Notes under the pieces: generated by a model
The model's input: only the letters and a program-made list of their open reading frames with translations
The model's database searches: none
What the model was told of the DNA's origin: nothing
Made by a program: the position numbers and the translations under genes
Assembly: GCA_034664085.1 (NCBI GenBank)
Contig: JAXDII010000003.1
Coordinates: 1 to 32,696, forward strand
Reading direction: 5' to 3'
Length of the DNA: 32,696 bases
Origin: JACVRW01 sp034664085
GTDB lineage: Bacteria > Actinomycetota > Thermoleophilia > Solirubrobacterales > Thermoleophilaceae
Shown here: piece after piece, positions 1 through 7,988 of the stretch
How the letters are laid out: every line of letters starts with the position of its first letter
Position numbering within the stretch: position 1 is the first letter of the stretch

Positions 1-449
1 GAGACGAGCTCGCCGGACTGGTCCTGTCGGGCCCGGCGGTCGGACTGGCCCCAGTGCTGGCGCAGTGGCTGGCCGTGCCGGAGCTGCCGGACGACCCGAT
101 CGACCTGGCCGTGCTGTCGCGCGACCCGGCGGTCGGCGAGGCCTACGCCAACGACCCCCTGGTCTGGCACGGCGGCTGGAAGCGGCCCACGCTGGAGGCC
201 TTCAAGAACGCGTGCGAGGCCGTCGACGCTGGCCCCGGCTTCGGCGACCTGCCGGTCCTCTACGTGCACGGAGAGGCCGACGCCCTCGTTCCGATGGTCC
301 TTGCCCAGCCCGCGGTGCAGCGCCTGGCCGGAACCGACTTCACGGAACGCATCGTCCCGGAGGCCCGCCACGAGGTCTTCAACGAGTTCGAGAAGGACGA
401 GACGATCCGGCTGGTGGGGGACTTCGCGGAGCGCGCGACGGCGCGCTGA
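1..449 (+). CDS. Alpha/beta hydrolase, monoacylglycerol lipase/lysophospholipase type (5' end outside window)
   Basis: The reading frame is open from the window edge (codon phase from base 3) and ends with TGA at 449, so the start and the nucleophile-elbow serine lie upstream and are not seen. The visible part begins with DELAGLVLSGPAVG, the strand after the nucleophile elbow in monoglyceride-lipase-like serine hydrolases. A lid-like segment with SRDP and AYANDPLVWHG follows. The catalytic acid is probably the Asp of YVHGEADALVP and the catalytic His that of ARHEVFNE. The family hydrolyses lipid or ester substrates, usually in the cytoplasm or at the membrane; the substrate here cannot be told. 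It converges on nrdJ, with a GC-rich hairpin between them. The family call is confident, the exact specificity is not. Confidence 0.85.
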   Translation, partial: DELAGLVLSGPAVGLAPVLAQWLAVPELPDDPIDLAVLSRDPAVGEAYANDPLVWHGGWKRPTLEAFKNACEAVDAGPGFGDLPVLYVHGEADALVPMVLAQPAVQRLAGTDFTERIVPEARHEVFNEFEKDETIRLVGDFAERATAR

Positions 450-463
450 GGGCCCTGAACGAC

Positions 464-487
464 GAGGGCCCGCCGGAGCGGGCCCTC
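464..487. terminator. GC-rich hairpin between convergent genes
   Basis: A perfect 10-bp inverted repeat, GAGGGCCCGC / GCGGGCCCTC, with a CGGA loop sits in the 65-base gap between the hydrolase stop and the nrdJ stop. There is no clear T-run on either side. The position fits a bidirectional terminator, but termination is inferred. Confidence 0.6.
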
Positions 488-514
488 GCAAGCGTTGCTA
501 GGGGCGGCTGGGGC

Positions 515-3385
515 TCAGCCACACCCCGTGTTGTTCCCGCAAGACGAGCACGTGTAGCACGACCCCGTCCGCTGCATCATGCCTCCGCACTGGCCGCAGG
601 CGGGGCCCAGGTCGAGGCCGGCCAGCTTGGCGGGGATCGCCGGCGGCTCGTCGGTCAGCGCGAACGCGGCGGGCTTGCGGTCCGACGCCGAGCGGCCCGA
701 TGGGCGCGCCGGTGACGTCTTGCCGTTGCCTCCGTTCGAGACCCCGTTGGCCGTGCCGTTCGCGGGCGGCTCGGCCTCCTCGGGCGGTCCGGCGGTGTCG
801 CCGCGCATCAGCGCCTCCTGCGACGCCTTGCGGTTGCGCACCTCCGGCGTCAGGATGCCGAGCTCCTCGTGCAGGTCGGCATCGCAGTAGCGCGAGGCCA
901 GCCAGCGCATGATGTAGTCGGGCATCGACTTTGCGAACGGGATCTCCGGGTTGCCGGTGTAGCCCTCCGGCTCGAAGCGCACGTAGGCGAACTTGCGCAC
1001 CAGCGTCTCGAGCGGCACGCCGTACTGGAGCCCGATCGAGATCGCCGTGGCGAACGCGTTCATCAGGCCCTTGATCGTCGAGCCCTCCTTGCCCACGTCC
1101 GTGAGGAAGACCTCGCCGAGCGAGCCGTCGTCGTACTCGCCTGCCGTGATGTAGCCCTCGTGTCCGCCAACGGAGAACTTGTGCGTGAGCGACTGGCGCT
1201 CTCGCGGCATCCGCCGGCGCACCGGGCGGGCCGGCTCCTCGGCGATCGCCGCCGCTGCTGCGACCTCGCCCTTCTTGTCGCCCGCGTCCGTCCTCAGCGC
1301 CTGGGCGGTCTTCGAGCCGTCGCGGTAGATCGCGAGCGCCTTCAGTCCGAGCTTCCAGCCCTCGCTGTAGACCCCGGCGATGTCCTCCACCGAGACCGAC
1401 TCCGGCAGGTTGACCGTCTTCGAGATCGCTCCCGAGAGGAACGGCTGCGCCGCGGCCATCATCTTGACGTGGCCCATCGGCGAGATGGCCCGCTCGCCCA
1501 CGGCCACGTCGAACACCGACATGTGCTCCTCGCGCAGGCCGGGGGCGCCCACCACCGTCGCGTTCGCGGCCAGGTGCGCCTCGATCGCCTCGACCTGCTC
1601 GTCCTGATACCCGAGCGTCCGCAGCGCCAGCGGCACCGTGCGGTTGACGATCGTCATCTGGCCGCCGCCGACGAGGTCCTTGAACTTGACGAGCGAGAAG
1701 TCTGGCTCGATGCCGGTCGTGTCGCAGTCCATCAGGAACGAGATCGTCCCGGTGGGGGCGAGCACCGTCGCCTGGGCGTTGCGGTAGCCGTTGCGCTCGC
1801 CGACCTCGACCGCGTCGTCCCACGACTGGCGCGCCGCAGCGAGCAGCTCGGAATCCTTGGACAGGTCCTCCGGGATCTCGTACGCCGCGTCACGGTGCTT
1901 GCGCATCACGTGGTTGTGCGGGTCGCGGTTCTCCGCGTAGCGCTCGTACGGCCCGATCGCGCCGGCGACCTCGGCGGACGTGCGGTAGGCCCGCCCCGTC
2001 ATGAGCGCCGTGATGGCGGCGCCGATGGCGCGGCCCTCGTCCGAGTCGTAGGCGAGGCCGTTGGCCATCAGGAGCGCGCCCAGGTTGGCGTAGCCGAGCC
2101 CGAGCTGGCGGAACGCACGCGCGTTCTGGCCGATCTCCTCGGTCGGGTAGCTCGACGGCGAGACCACGATCTCCTGAGCCAGGATCATCACGTCGACCGC
2201 GTGCTCGAAGGAGTCGGTGTCGAACGTGCCATCGGGCCGCCGGAACTTCATGAGGTTCAGCGAAGCGAGATTGCACGCGGAGTCGTCCACGTGCATGTAC
2301 TCCGAGCACGGGTTGGAGGCGTTGATCCGTCCGGAGTTCGGGCAGGTGTGCCACTCGTTGATCGTCGTGTCGTACTGGACGCCCGGATCGGCGCAGCGCC
2401 ACGCCGCCTCCGCGATCTGGTTCAGCAGGTGGCGGGCGTCGACGCGCTCCACCACCGAGCCGTCCACGCGCGCGGTCAGCTCCCACTCCTGGCCCTGCTC
2501 CGCCCGCTCCATGAACTCGTCGGTGACGCGCACCGAGTTGTTCGCGTTCTGGTACTGGATCGACGCGAAGGCCTCGGAGTCGAGCCGCATGTCGAAGCCG
2601 GCGTCGCGCAGCGCGGCCGCCTTCTCCTCCTCGCGCGCCTTGCACCAGATGAAGTCGAGGATGTCCGGGTGGTCGATGTCGAGCACGACCATCTTGGCCG
2701 CGCGGCGGGTCTTGCCGCCCGACTTGATCGTGCCGGCCCAGGCGTCGGCCCCGCGCATGAAGCTGACCGGCCCGGACGCGAGCCCGCCCTTCGAGAGCGG
2801 CTCCTTCGAGCTGCGGATGCGCGACAGGTTGATGCCGGAGCCCGAGCCGCCGCGGAAGATCTTCCCTTCCTTGGTGTTCCAGCCCAGGATCGACTCCAGC
2901 TCGTCCTCGACGGAGAGGATGAAGCAGGCCGAGCACTGGGGGTGCTCCTCGAAGCCGACGTTGAACCAGACCGGCGAGTTGAACGCCGCCATCTGGTGAA
3001 CCAGGATGTGGGTGAGCTCGTCCTCGAAGGTCCTGGCGTCGTCGTCCGTCGCGAAGTACCCGCCGGCGCGCCCCCAGTCGGCGATCGTGCCTGCAACGCG
3101 GCCGACCATCTGCTTGACCGACGACTCGCGCTCGGGTGAGTCGAGCCGTCCGCGGAAGTACTTCTGGGCGACGATGTTGGTGGCGTTCTGGGACCAGGTG
3201 ACCGGGAACTCGACGCCTCGCTGCTCGAACGCCGGCTTGGCCGGATCGCCGATCAGGGCGTCGCGAATCTCCCACTCGACGCAGTCGAAGGGGTGCTTGC
3301 CCGCCTCCGTGAAACGCCGCGGAACGCTGACCCCGGCACCGCTGGCGGTGACGCTCGGGGTAGCGGCGTTACGGCTGTGAGACAT
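515..3385 (-). CDS. nrdJ: Adenosylcobalamin-dependent (class II) ribonucleotide reductase
   Basis: The 956-residue protein reduces ribonucleotides to deoxyribonucleotides using adenosylcobalamin, so it works with or without oxygen. The active-site signature NPCSE gives N358, the thiyl-radical C360 and E362. C371, eleven residues later, and C154 match the redox pair of class II enzymes. A glycine-rich stretch, RGGSGSGINLSR, lies near residue 180 and PTGTISF near 545. A TSCPD-type domain follows at about 730-830. The C-terminus is a cysteine-rich tail with CGQCGG and CYTCSSCG, used in other NrdJ proteins to regenerate the active-site disulfide. The ATG at 3385 follows an AAGAGGAG ribosome-binding site, and the gene overlaps the end of nrdR by 17 bases, so the two are translationally linked. 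The Asn/Gly/Thr-rich segment around 855-880 looks like a flexible linker. Confidence 0.97.
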   Translation of the reverse strand: MSHSRNAATPSVTASGAGVSVPRRFTEAGKHPFDCVEWEIRDALIGDPAKPAFEQRGVEFPVTWSQNATNIVAQKYFRGRLDSPERESSVKQMVGRVAGTIADWGRAGGYFATDDDARTFEDELTHILVHQMAAFNSPVWFNVGFEEHPQCSACFILSVEDELESILGWNTKEGKIFRGGSGSGINLSRIRSSKEPLSKGGLASGPVSFMRGADAWAGTIKSGGKTRRAAKMVVLDIDHPDILDFIWCKAREEEKAAALRDAGFDMRLDSEAFASIQYQNANNSVRVTDEFMERAEQGQEWELTARVDGSVVERVDARHLLNQIAEAAWRCADPGVQYDTTINEWHTCPNSGRINASNPCSEYMHVDDSACNLASLNLMKFRRPDGTFDTDSFEHAVDVMILAQEIVVSPSSYPTEEIGQNARAFRQLGLGYANLGALLMANGLAYDSDEGRAIGAAITALMTGRAYRTSAEVAGAIGPYERYAENRDPHNHVMRKHRDAAYEIPEDLSKDSELLAAARQSWDDAVEVGERNGYRNAQATVLAPTGTISFLMDCDTTGIEPDFSLVKFKDLVGGGQMTIVNRTVPLALRTLGYQDEQVEAIEAHLAANATVVGAPGLREEHMSVFDVAVGERAISPMGHVKMMAAAQPFLSGAISKTVNLPESVSVEDIAGVYSEGWKLGLKALAIYRDGSKTAQALRTDAGDKKGEVAAAAAIAEEPARPVRRRMPRERQSLTHKFSVGGHEGYITAGEYDDGSLGEVFLTDVGKEGSTIKGLMNAFATAISIGLQYGVPLETLVRKFAYVRFEPEGYTGNPEIPFAKSMPDYIMRWLASRYCDADLHEELGILTPEVRNRKASQEALMRGDTAGPPEEAEPPANGTANGVSNGGNGKTSPARPSGRSASDRKPAAFALTDEPPAIPAKLAGLDLGPACGQCGGMMQRTGSCYTCSSCGNNTGCG

Positions 3386-3929
3386 GACCTCTCCTCTTGT
3401 TGGAACGGGTTGAGCGGGAACGAGCGATGCTGCTCTTTGCGCCGGACGGAACAGCCTCGATCGCGAGCTGGTCCTCGCCGGGCAGCGGGTCCTCCTTGAA
3501 GCGCCTCACCACGGCCGCCAGCTGGTCGAGGTCGGCGAGGTTGCGGTAGACCGACGCGAACTGGATCGCGCTGACCGGATCCACCCGGGCGAGCCCGCGC
3601 TCGGCTAGGTCGCCGATGCGCTCGGCCGGCACCTCGCCGCCGCCGCGGCGCGCCTCCGTGGCGATCCACGCCGCGACCGCCTCGAGCTGGTCGGCACTGA
3701 CCTCCCGGCCGCCGGCTGCGCGGGCGAGCCCGCGCAGCAGCTTCTGCCGATCGAAGCGCTCGCGCCGGCCGTCGCGCTTGACCACCTCGAGGCGCGGCTC
3801 CTCCGCGCGCTCGAAGGTCGTGAAGCGCTCGCCGCAGGCGGTGCACTCACGCCGGCGGCGCACCGCGTCCGGTGTGGGACGGGTGTCGATCACCTGCGTC
3901 GCTTCGTCGGAGCAGAAGGGGCAGCGCAC
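3369..3929 (-). CDS. nrdR: Transcriptional repressor NrdR
   Basis: The 186-residue protein is an ATP/dATP-sensing repressor of ribonucleotide reductase genes. With the GTG at 3929 the protein begins VRCPFC, matching the family's usual MRCPFC start. The longer open frame to 3998 would run through the operator and is unlikely. The N-terminal zinc ribbon uses C3, C6, C31 and C34 (CPFC and CTACGERF). An ATP-cone domain follows at about residues 47-137, beginning VVKRDGRRERFDRQKL. The last 40 or so residues are a basic tail. No Shine-Dalgarno sequence is visible. A TAAAAT hexamer lies 7 bases upstream of the GTG, so the message is probably leaderless. It is the first gene of an nrdR-nrdJ operon and should repress itself and nrdJ through the two boxes upstream. 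Confidence 0.95.
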   Translation of the reverse strand: MRCPFCSDEATQVIDTRPTPDAVRRRRECTACGERFTTFERAEEPRLEVVKRDGRRERFDRQKLLRGLARAAGGREVSADQLEAVAAWIATEARRGGGEVPAERIGDLAERGLARVDPVSAIQFASVYRNLADLDQLAAVVRRFKEDPLPGEDQLAIEAVPSGAKSSIARSRSTRSNKRRGHVSQP

Positions 3930-3936
3930 ACAGGGA

Positions 3937-3942
3937 ATTTTA
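3937..3942 (-). promoter_or_regulatory. Probable -10 element of the nrdR-nrdJ operon
   Basis: TAAAAT on the minus strand is separated by seven bases from the GTG of nrdR, which would put the transcription start at the start codon. It overlaps the proximal NrdR box by three bases. No convincing -35 is seen about 17 bases upstream. Confidence 0.55.
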
Positions 3943-3955
3943 CTAGGTCTAGTGC
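3940..3955. promoter_or_regulatory. NrdR box (proximal)
   Basis: TTACTAGGTCTAGTGC is near-palindromic (CTAG-GT-CTAG) and agrees with the NrdR consensus ACACWATATATWGTGT at most conserved outer positions (C, W, A ... T, W, G, T, G). It overlaps the -10 hexamer, so binding would block RNA polymerase. Confidence 0.65.
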
Positions 3956-3971
3956 CTCGTTCCTGCCGCAG

Positions 3972-3987
3972 ACACAACATATTGTGC
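3972..3987. promoter_or_regulatory. NrdR box (distal)
   Basis: ACACAACATATTGTGC matches the NrdR-box consensus ACACWATATATWGTGT at 14 of 16 positions. It starts 32 bp from the proximal box, leaving a 16-bp spacer, the paired geometry (about three helical turns) known for NrdR operators. It directly abuts the stop codon of the upstream bicupin gene. Confidence 0.85.
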
Positions 3988-4824
3988 CTAAAGAGCAAGG
4001 AAGTCGTAGTCGGCGGCGATCCGCGCCATGACGGCCGGATCGGGCGGTCCGCCCAGCTTGGCCAGCTCGCGCAGGTAGCCCTCGAGGCCGCCCGGCGCCA
4101 TCAGGTTCAGCACGCGCACGGGCTCCGTGCCCGGGTTGGAGAAGGTGTGGGCGTTGCCGGGCGGGACGCAGGCGTAGCTGCCCGGGCCGGCGATCGCTTC
4201 TTGCTCGCCCAGCCTGAGCGCAAGCGTGCCCTCGAGCACGTAGAAGCTGTCGACCATCCGCTCGTGGCGGTGCGGCACCGGGCCGGGGAAGCCGCCGGCG
4301 ATCGTGCTGTCCGTCAGGGCGAACGAGCCGAGCGCGTCGTCGACGCCCGCCTTGAGCGTCGCCACCGTCGGCCCGAAGGCCAGCCGCTCGCCCTCGTCGG
4401 CACCGAGCACGATCGCGTCGCTCGCGGGGCGGCCGCCGCCGGGGGGCGGGTCTTCGGAGTCGAACGGCGCCTCCCCGCGGGTGCGCAGGTAGTCCCCGAA
4501 GTCCGCGCCGGGCGCGTGGATGTTGAGGAAGCGGCACTCGCCGGGCCCCGGGTTGTGGAAGGAGTGGACGACCTCCGGCGGGACCAGCACCAGGCCGCCC
4601 GGCTCGATCTGGAACCGCTGCCCGTCGGGACCCAGCTCGAACTCGAGCCGCCCGTCGATCACGTAGAAGGCGTCGACGTGCACGCGGTGGATGTGCGGAG
4701 GCGGTCCGCGCCGACCGGCCTCGTAGACCGACTCCGCCAGCGACAGCTCGGGGAGGTCCACCTTGAGCTGCGCCACGCCGTGGGGTTCGCCCTCGCCGGG
4801 GCCGAGCAGGAGCGGTTCGTCCAC
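3988..4824 (-). CDS. Bicupin domain protein
   Basis: The 278-residue protein has two beta-barrel cupin domains. The first carries PHIHRVHVDAFYVIDG and the second PHRHERMVDSFYVLEG; both fit cupin motif 1 with its two metal-binding histidines. The matching second motifs are VPPEVVHSFHNPG and VPPGNAHTFSNPG, each giving the third histidine. Bicupins include quercetinase-like dioxygenases, sugar isomerases and non-enzymatic binding proteins, so no reaction is assigned. The GTG at 4824 is chosen because TACGGT lies six bases upstream, as in other leaderless genes here. The longer open frame to 4959 runs into the epimerase gene and its N-terminal part does not look like protein. It lies between the epimerase and the nrdR operator and may be expressed alone. 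Confidence 0.85.
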   Translation of the reverse strand: MDEPLLLGPGEGEPHGVAQLKVDLPELSLAESVYEAGRRGPPPHIHRVHVDAFYVIDGRLEFELGPDGQRFQIEPGGLVLVPPEVVHSFHNPGPGECRFLNIHAPGADFGDYLRTRGEAPFDSEDPPPGGGRPASDAIVLGADEGERLAFGPTVATLKAGVDDALGSFALTDSTIAGGFPGPVPHRHERMVDSFYVLEGTLALRLGEQEAIAGPGSYACVPPGNAHTFSNPGTEPVRVLNLMAPGGLEGYLRELAKLGGPPDPAVMARIAADYDFLAL

Positions 4825-4898
4825 GACCGCACCGTAGCGCCGGCAGGCCGGCTCTCCGCGGGCACGCAGCGGAGACTCCTCGCAAGCTCCGGGATGAT

Positions 4899-5825
4899 TC
4901 AGCGCAGCGAGTCGAGCGTGCGGCCGAGCCCCTGCTGGAGGTCGACCTGCGCTTCCCACCCGAACTCGGCCTTCGAGCGGGACGCGTCGAGCGCGATGTG
5001 CTGAACCTCGCCCGATCGCGCCGGGGCGTGGTCGGCCTCGAAGCCGTTGTCCGAGAGGCCGGCCAGCACATCGACGATGTCGAGCACGCTGGTCTGCACG
5101 CCGCGGCCGACGTTGAAGGCGCCGGTCGCCGTGGAGTCCGCGGCCCGCAGGTTGGCGTCGACCACGTCCCCGACGAAGACGTAGTCGCGCGTCTGCTTGC
5201 CGTCGCCGAAGATGGTGGGCCGGGCGCCCTCGAGCAGCTTGCCGCAGAAGATCGCGATCACCCCGGCCTCGCCGAGCGGGTCCTGGCGCGGCCCGTACAC
5301 GTTGCCGTAGCGCAGCGAGACGGTCGAGAGGCCGTGGAGGCGCGTGAACAGCGCGCAGTAGTTCTCGGCGCAGAACTTGGAGAGCCCGTAGGGCGCCTCG
5401 GGCGCGACCGGGTGGTCCTCGGGCGCGGGGATGATCCGCCCCTCCCCGTAGATCGCGCCGCCGGTCGACGTGTTGACGACGCGGGCGACGCCGCTGGCCT
5501 GCGCGGCGCGCAGGACGTTGATCGTGCCCTCCACGTTGACGCGCGAGTCGTGGGCCGGGTCGGCGACCGACCGGCGCACGTCGATCTGCGCCGCGAGGTG
5601 GAAGATCGTCTCGGGACGGACGCGGTCGACGGCGGCTGCGACGCCGTCGGCGTCGCGCACGTCCAGCTCGATCAGCTCGGCTCCGCGCGCGAGCGCCCCT
5701 TCGAGATTGGCGTGCCGGCCCGTCGAGACGTCGTCGAGGACGGTGACCTCGTCGCCGCGCTCCACCAGGGCGTCCACCAGATTCGAGCCGATGAAGCCGG
5801 CGCCTCCTGTGACGAGAGTCTTCAT
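4899..5825 (-). CDS. NAD-dependent epimerase/dehydratase, UDP-glucose 4-epimerase-like
   Basis: The 308-residue extended short-chain dehydrogenase has the Rossmann motif GGAGFIG at residues 7-13, an acidic residue after the second strand (DDVSTG), and the catalytic pair Y146 and K150 in PYGLSK. The Ser/Thr partner is in NTSTGG at 118-123. The sequence RYGNVYGPRQDP and the DYVFVGDVV stretch are typical of GalE-like nucleotide-sugar epimerases and dehydratases. It probably interconverts UDP-sugars for cell-surface glycans, but the substrate cannot be read from the sequence. A TAATCT hexamer lies ten bases upstream of the ATG and no Shine-Dalgarno is seen, so the leader is very short. It is divergent from tmk across 73 bases. 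Confidence 0.9.
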   Translation of the reverse strand: MKTLVTGGAGFIGSNLVDALVERGDEVTVLDDVSTGRHANLEGALARGAELIELDVRDADGVAAAVDRVRPETIFHLAAQIDVRRSVADPAHDSRVNVEGTINVLRAAQASGVARVVNTSTGGAIYGEGRIIPAPEDHPVAPEAPYGLSKFCAENYCALFTRLHGLSTVSLRYGNVYGPRQDPLGEAGVIAIFCGKLLEGARPTIFGDGKQTRDYVFVGDVVDANLRAADSTATGAFNVGRGVQTSVLDIVDVLAGLSDNGFEADHAPARSGEVQHIALDASRSKAEFGWEAQVDLQQGLGRTLDSLR

Positions 5826-5835
5826 ACGGCGGCGC

Positions 5836-5841
5836 AGATTA
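5836..5841 (-). promoter_or_regulatory. Probable -10 of the epimerase gene
   Basis: TAATCT on the minus strand is ten bases from the ATG at 5825. It would give a leader of a few bases at most. The element is a motif match only. Confidence 0.4.
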
Positions 5842-5883
5842 GCCAGTCACCCGGTCCGCTCCCGCCGCTTCGGCGCCCACTGC

Positions 5884-5889
5884 TACGGT
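5884..5889 (+). promoter_or_regulatory. Probable -10 of the tmk-holB operon
   Basis: TACGGT lies nine bases before the tmk ATG and there is no Shine-Dalgarno sequence in between. The same hexamer precedes the bicupin start at 4824, also close to the start codon. Confidence 0.45.
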
Positions 5890-5898
5890 CGCCGACGC

Positions 5899-6510
5899 AT
5901 GCGCGGCCTGTTCGTCACCTTCGAGGGCATCGATCGCTCCGGCAAGACGACGCAGGCGCGGCTGCTGTCCGAGGCGCTCGGCGACGCGGCCCTCGGGGTG
6001 CGCGAGCCCGGCGGCACGGACGCGGGCGAGCGAGTGCGCGAGCTGCTCAAGGACGCGAGCGTGCCGCTCGGGGCCGAGGCCGAGGCGCTGCTCTTCGCCG
6101 CCGCCCGCGCGGAGCTGGTGGAGCAGGTGATCCGCCCCGCGCTGGAGGCCGGCCGCGTCGTCGTGTCCGACCGTTTCCTCGACTCCTCGCTCGCCTACCA
6201 GGGCGGCGCGCGCGGACTGGGCGTCGACGAGGTCGAGCGGATCAACCGCTTCGCGACCGGCGGGCTGGCGCCGGACCTCACCTTCCTGCTCGAGATCGAT
6301 CCCGCCGCCGCCGCGCAGCGCGCGGGGGAGAGCGACCGCTTCGAGGACGAGGGCGCCACGCTCCAGCGGGCGGTGCTGGAGACCTACGAGCGGCTAGTGG
6401 CGGCCGACCCCGGCCGCTGGCGGCGCATCGACGCGACCCGCGCCCCCGAGCAGGTGCACGCCGACGTGCTCGCCGAGGTCGAGGCGGCTCGCAGCGGAGC
6501 GCGCGCGTGA
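5899..6510 (+). CDS. tmk: Thymidylate kinase
   Basis: The 203-residue enzyme phosphorylates dTMP to dTDP with ATP. The P-loop is GIDRSGKT at residues 10-17 and the DR(Y/F) motif is SDRF at 90-93, followed by DSSLAYQGGARGLG. REPGGT at about 35-40 is the usual substrate-binding loop. The LID region contains ERAGESDRFEDE-like charged sequence. The ATG at 5899 gives the expected family N-terminus (RGLFVTFEGID); upstream open frame lies in the divergent promoter region. The stop overlaps the holB GTG by four bases (GTGA), a tmk-holB arrangement found in many bacteria. Confidence 0.96.
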   Translation: MRGLFVTFEGIDRSGKTTQARLLSEALGDAALGVREPGGTDAGERVRELLKDASVPLGAEAEALLFAAARAELVEQVIRPALEAGRVVVSDRFLDSSLAYQGGARGLGVDEVERINRFATGGLAPDLTFLLEIDPAAAAQRAGESDRFEDEGATLQRAVLETYERLVAADPGRWRRIDATRAPEQVHADVLAEVEAARSGARA

Positions 6511-7625
6511 ACGTCGCGCTGGCCGGCACCGAGGACCACCCGCAGGCGCGCATCGTGCTGGCCGCCGCGCTGGAGGCGGGGCCCTCGCACGCCTATCTGT
6601 TCCACGGCCCGGCCGGCACCGGCAAGCGGACCGTGGCGCGCGCGTTCGCGGCGGAGCTGCTGGCCGAGGGCCAGAGCGACCCCGACGCCGTCCGCCTGCG
6701 CGTCGAGCACGGCACGCACCCCGACCTCACCTGGGTGCGCCCGAGCGGCGCCCACGTGATGCGCGTGGAGGACGTGGACCAGGCGGTCGTGGCGGCGGCC
6801 ACGCGCACGCCGTTCGAGGCGAGCCGCCGCGTGTTCGTGCTCGAGCGCGTGGACACGATGAACGACGAGGTGGCCAACCGCCTGCTGAAGACGCTCGAGG
6901 AGCCGGCCCACTTCGTGCACCTGATCCTGCTGACGGACGCGCTCGGCCGCGTCCTCGAGACGGTCGTGTCCCGCTGCCAGCCGGTGCGCTTCGAGCCGCT
7001 GCCGGCGGCCCGCATCGCCGCCCTGCTGGAGGCAGATGGGATCGAGCCCGCCGTCGCCGGCGCCTGTGCGCGTCTGGCGCTGGGCAACGCCGCGCGCGCC
7101 CGCCTGCTCGCCTCCCCCGAGGGGGCCCAGTTGCGCGCCGAGGTGGACGCCTTCGCGGCCGCGGCGCTCGACGGCGAGCCCGGTGAGGCCTGGAGGCCGC
7201 TGCTCGACCGCGCCGAACGCCGCCGGACCGAGGCCGAGGAGGCGGTGGCCATGACCGGCGCCGACCGGCTCGAGATGGAGCCCAAGGGCCGCGAGCGGCG
7301 TGCCGTCGAGCGCGAGCTGGAGGAGGCCGCCAAGCGCGACGGCCGCCGCGCCCGCACCGAGGTGCTCGACCTGGCGCTGAGCCTGACCGGCCTTGCCTTC
7401 CGCGACCTGGTCTGCCTCGCCGAGGACGCGCCCGACGCCGTGCTGGCGACCGACCGCGCCGCCGCGCTGGCCGAGCGCGCCCGCGCGCGCGACCCGCGCC
7501 GCCTGCGCGAGGCGGCGGAGCGCTGCGAGGAGGTGCGCCAGGCGCTGGAGCTGAACGTCAGCGAGGACCTGGCGCTGAGCGCGCTCGGGCTGCGCCTGGC
7601 CGCGCTGACCGGCTCGCCGGGCTAG
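6507..7625 (+). CDS. holB: DNA polymerase III subunit delta' (clamp loader)
   Basis: The 372-residue protein belongs to the clamp loader that opens the beta clamp onto primed DNA. The GTG at 6507 overlaps the tmk stop and gives a family-like start. The AAA+ fold shows a P-loop-like HGPAGTGK near residue 36, LLKTLEEP near 130, and the SRC motif in VVSRCQPVRF that contributes the arginine finger. Delta' proteins usually carry a four-cysteine zinc module between the P-loop and HPDL. Here that stretch (about residues 50-72) has no cysteine, so the module is degenerate. The C-terminal half is Ala/Arg/Glu-rich helix. The tmk context supports delta' over gamma/tau. Confidence 0.9.
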   Translation: MNVALAGTEDHPQARIVLAAALEAGPSHAYLFHGPAGTGKRTVARAFAAELLAEGQSDPDAVRLRVEHGTHPDLTWVRPSGAHVMRVEDVDQAVVAAATRTPFEASRRVFVLERVDTMNDEVANRLLKTLEEPAHFVHLILLTDALGRVLETVVSRCQPVRFEPLPAARIAALLEADGIEPAVAGACARLALGNAARARLLASPEGAQLRAEVDAFAAAALDGEPGEAWRPLLDRAERRRTEAEEAVAMTGADRLEMEPKGRERRAVERELEEAAKRDGRRARTEVLDLALSLTGLAFRDLVCLAEDAPDAVLATDRAAALAERARARDPRRLREAAERCEEVRQALELNVSEDLALSALGLRLAALTGSPG

Positions 7626-7654
7626 ACCGGGCGGGCAGCCGAGAGGCGCGGGCG

Positions 7655-7672
7655 CTCGCGTGGGTGCGCGAG
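7655..7672. terminator. Small hairpin after holB
   Basis: CTCGCG / CGCGAG arms around a TGGGTG loop lie 30 bases past the holB stop. There is no T-run, so it is a weak terminator candidate. Confidence 0.3.
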
Positions 7673-7738
7673 GCCGATCGCTACTTTCACTTCTCCGGCG
7701 CCGCGGGGGCGCCCGCATCACCCGAAGGAGACTCACCC

Positions 7739-7918
7739 ATGCCGGAACGCCAGAACTACGACCTGCTGTCCGACGACGTCCTGCGCGCCGAGTTGCGCGA
7801 GCGCGGCGTCGACCCGCCGCTGGCCAAGCGCGTGTCACGAGCCTCGATGGTCACCTGGCTCCATGCCGACGACGACGTGCGCGGCCTGAAGGACCGGCTC
7901 GTCACCGAGTCCGAGTAG
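7739..7918 (+). CDS. Small SAP-like hypothetical protein (59 aa)
   Basis: The ATG at 7739 has a good AAGGAG ribosome-binding site eight bases upstream, which fixes the start against the longer open frame from 7664. The protein begins MPERQNYDLLSDDVLRAELR and continues with RGVDPPLAKRVSRASMVTWL. The pattern of a short helix, LRAEL, an RG turn, and a second helix ending MVxWL resembles SAP or Rho-N-like helix-extension-helix modules that bind nucleic acid. That resemblance is by eye. It stands alone, with a possible -10 (TACTTT at 7682-7687) and a GGCGCC hairpin (7697-7713) in its leader. Function unknown. Confidence 0.7.
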   Translation: MPERQNYDLLSDDVLRAELRERGVDPPLAKRVSRASMVTWLHADDDVRGLKDRLVTESE

Positions 7919-7988
7919 CGCCGGGCGCTAGAGCGTGGGTTCTGGCGACACGTGAATTGTTTGGCCCAATTGCTGTGCCTCGGGCGCG

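Noticed and set aside
869..3139. 756-codon plus-strand open frame opposite nrdJ
   Set aside because: It mirrors nrdJ, its product is Arg/His/Leu-rich low complexity without motifs, and nrdJ is certain.
3386..4000. Cobalamin riboswitch for the B12-dependent reductase
   Set aside because: nrdR occupies the space and the 58-bp control region is too short for a riboswitch.
6384..7838. 484-codon minus-strand open frame opposite holB
   Set aside because: It has shadow composition, overlaps tmk, holB and the small SAP-like gene, and shows no motif.
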